Assembly: GCA_000999175.1 (NCBI GenBank)
Contig: LCJJ01000039.1
Span: 1 to 33,940 of the forward strand
DNA length: 33,940 nucleotides
Origin: Parcubacteria group bacterium GW2011_GWB1_44_7
Lineage (GTDB): Bacteria; Patescibacteria; Paceibacteria; UBA9973; DSPV01
Direction of reading: 5' to 3'
In this document: positions 33,125 to 33,940 of the stretch, one piece after another
Layout of the letters: each line of letters begins with the position of its first letter
Position numbering within the stretch: position 1 is the stretch's first letter
Notes under the pieces: generated by a model
Seen by the model: only the letters and a program-made list of their open reading frames with translations
The model's database searches: none
What the model was told of the DNA's origin: nothing
Position numbers and translations under genes: made by a program

Positions 33125-33217
33125 ATACTACTCCCGCTAACACAAAAGCAAATTTTTAAATCCATTTATTATCATTGTATTTTCAGTTCTGCTTCCCAAA
33201 AACAAAAACTGTATTAT

Positions 33218-33914
33218 CTAACACACCTCCTGCACACTTTTAATCGGTGTTAATAATGCCCGGCTTGATACGTGATTTTTCAATTTTTCATCAAGGTATT
33301 GGCTGGGAGTGAGAACGTTCGACCTTGCCGTTCGCCTCCGGCGAGCAAACTTTCGTCTTGCGGTGAGTAATTCCAAGATCTTCCAAATGCCAGCTGAAAG
33401 CTTCGGAAAATTCACTGCCGTTTGTCGGTCTGAATCTGCTTAATGGCGAAAGGCAAAGAGTCTTTGAGCCGGTCGACAAAGTCGGCGGCGCTCTCGACGG
33501 TATTGTGATCGTAAATCCGCATCACTCGATACCGGGTGCAATCATCGATGGTCGATTAAGACCGTGTTCTTTGTAGAGCCTCCAGATGGTTTGGGAAGAA
33601 ACGAACCAGTTGAATTTTTGTTTGATGTAGTATGACATGCGGTCAGGCCCGTATTTGCGCTGCAATCGCAGTTGGATTATGGTGTCGCATACTTCTTTCG
33701 GCAACCAACGTTTGATTTTGTGTGGCCTGCTTGATTTGTCCCTGAGTCCTTCTTCCCCCAAGCTTAAATACCTATGATACCAAAGATAGAAAGTGCCTCG
33801 AGAAATGCCGAAGTATCGGCAAGTCGGGGCCACTTTTTTGGTTATCTGTTCGTAATGTTCGATCCAACGCAGACGCAATCTAACTTGCAAATCGCCAATT
33901 TGTTTTTTGCTCAT
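33218..33914 (-). pseudogene. Decayed IS481-like transposase
   Basis: Four fragments in different frames on the minus strand. (1) 33914-33522: HTH region (WIEHYEQITKKVAPTCRYFG, GLRDKSSRPHKIKRW, YGPDRMSYYIKQKF). (2) IDDCTRYRVMRIYDHNTVES to FAIKQIQTD. (3) NGSEFSEAFSWHLEDLG to SPEANGKVERS. (4) LTPSQYLDEKLKN to SVQEVC, stop at 33218. The piece with the first catalytic Asp (normally just before IDDCTRYR) is deleted, an extra A separates QTD from NGSEF, and a second deletion joins VERS to LTPSQYL. It cannot encode an active enzyme. 33018-33217 holds no other gene. Confidence 0.85.
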
Positions 33915-33940
33915 AGCTTTTGATAATTTTTAATCCTTTA

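Overview
The window looks like a chromosomal segment of a Candidate Phyla Radiation (Patescibacteria) bacterium, most likely of the Parcubacteria group. The grounds are the gene content, the short and compact versions of several subunits (ATP synthase epsilon and delta), many very small ORFs, a VirD4-like ATPase beside an LTD/PKD surface protein, and an rplK not followed by rplA. TGA acts as a stop codon throughout, which argues against the code-25 lineages (Gracilibacteria, Absconditabacteria). No species can be named from the sequence alone.

Layout. 1-3464 (+): end of a response regulator, then type IV pilus genes pilT, pilC and two prepilins. 3498-9808 (-): a complete F1Fo ATP synthase operon in the order I/Z-B-E-F-H-A-G-D-C. 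9847-11481 (+): folD and a SIMPL-domain protein, divergent from the atp operon. 11501-12867 (+): a candidate structured RNA, then secE-nusG-rplK. 12892-13766 (+): a RelE-like toxin-antitoxin pair and an unknown gene. 13917-14480 (-): efp. 14585-16673: an accessory island with a PaaX/Cas2-like gene flanked by two copies of a 34-bp hairpin repeat, and an insertion sequence. 16735-20382 (+): cysS, dnaB, recR. 20417-20755 (-): rplU. 20841-22631 (+): typA. 22735-23793 (-): rmuC. 23853-24593 (+): a YqeY-like gene, a small gene and tRNA-Gln(CUG). 24534-29119 (-): prfA, rpmE, a lytic transglycosylase, rplY and a glycosyltransferase. 29121-32208 (-): the LTD/PKD surface protein and the VirD4-like ATPase. 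32266-33914: small ORFs, a coiled-coil gene broken at its start, and a heavily decayed IS481-like transposase.

The most useful signals lie between or across genes. (1) At least eight genes have a sigma70-type -10 box exactly 6 nt before the ATG, which predicts leaderless mRNAs and settles several start codons. (2) Five promoters carry a DnaA-box-like TTATCCAC-type motif 6-11 bp upstream of the -35. (3) Perfect short palindromes sit in frame inside at least eight protein genes (atpD, atpA, rplU, rplY, the transglycosylase, the glycosyltransferase, the LTD protein, the VirD4-like ATPase), like the palindromic protein-insertion elements known from Rickettsia. (4) The last 19 codons and the stop of prfA are the antisense of the tRNA-Gln gene. 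(5) A PaaX/Cas2-like protein is bracketed by duplicated hairpins.

Functionally the window is mostly housekeeping (energy, translation, replication and recombination, wall turnover) plus a surface and DNA-traffic module (type IV pili; a VirD4-like ATPase beside an LTD/PKD surface protein). All assignments are by eye from motifs and gene order; no database search was run.
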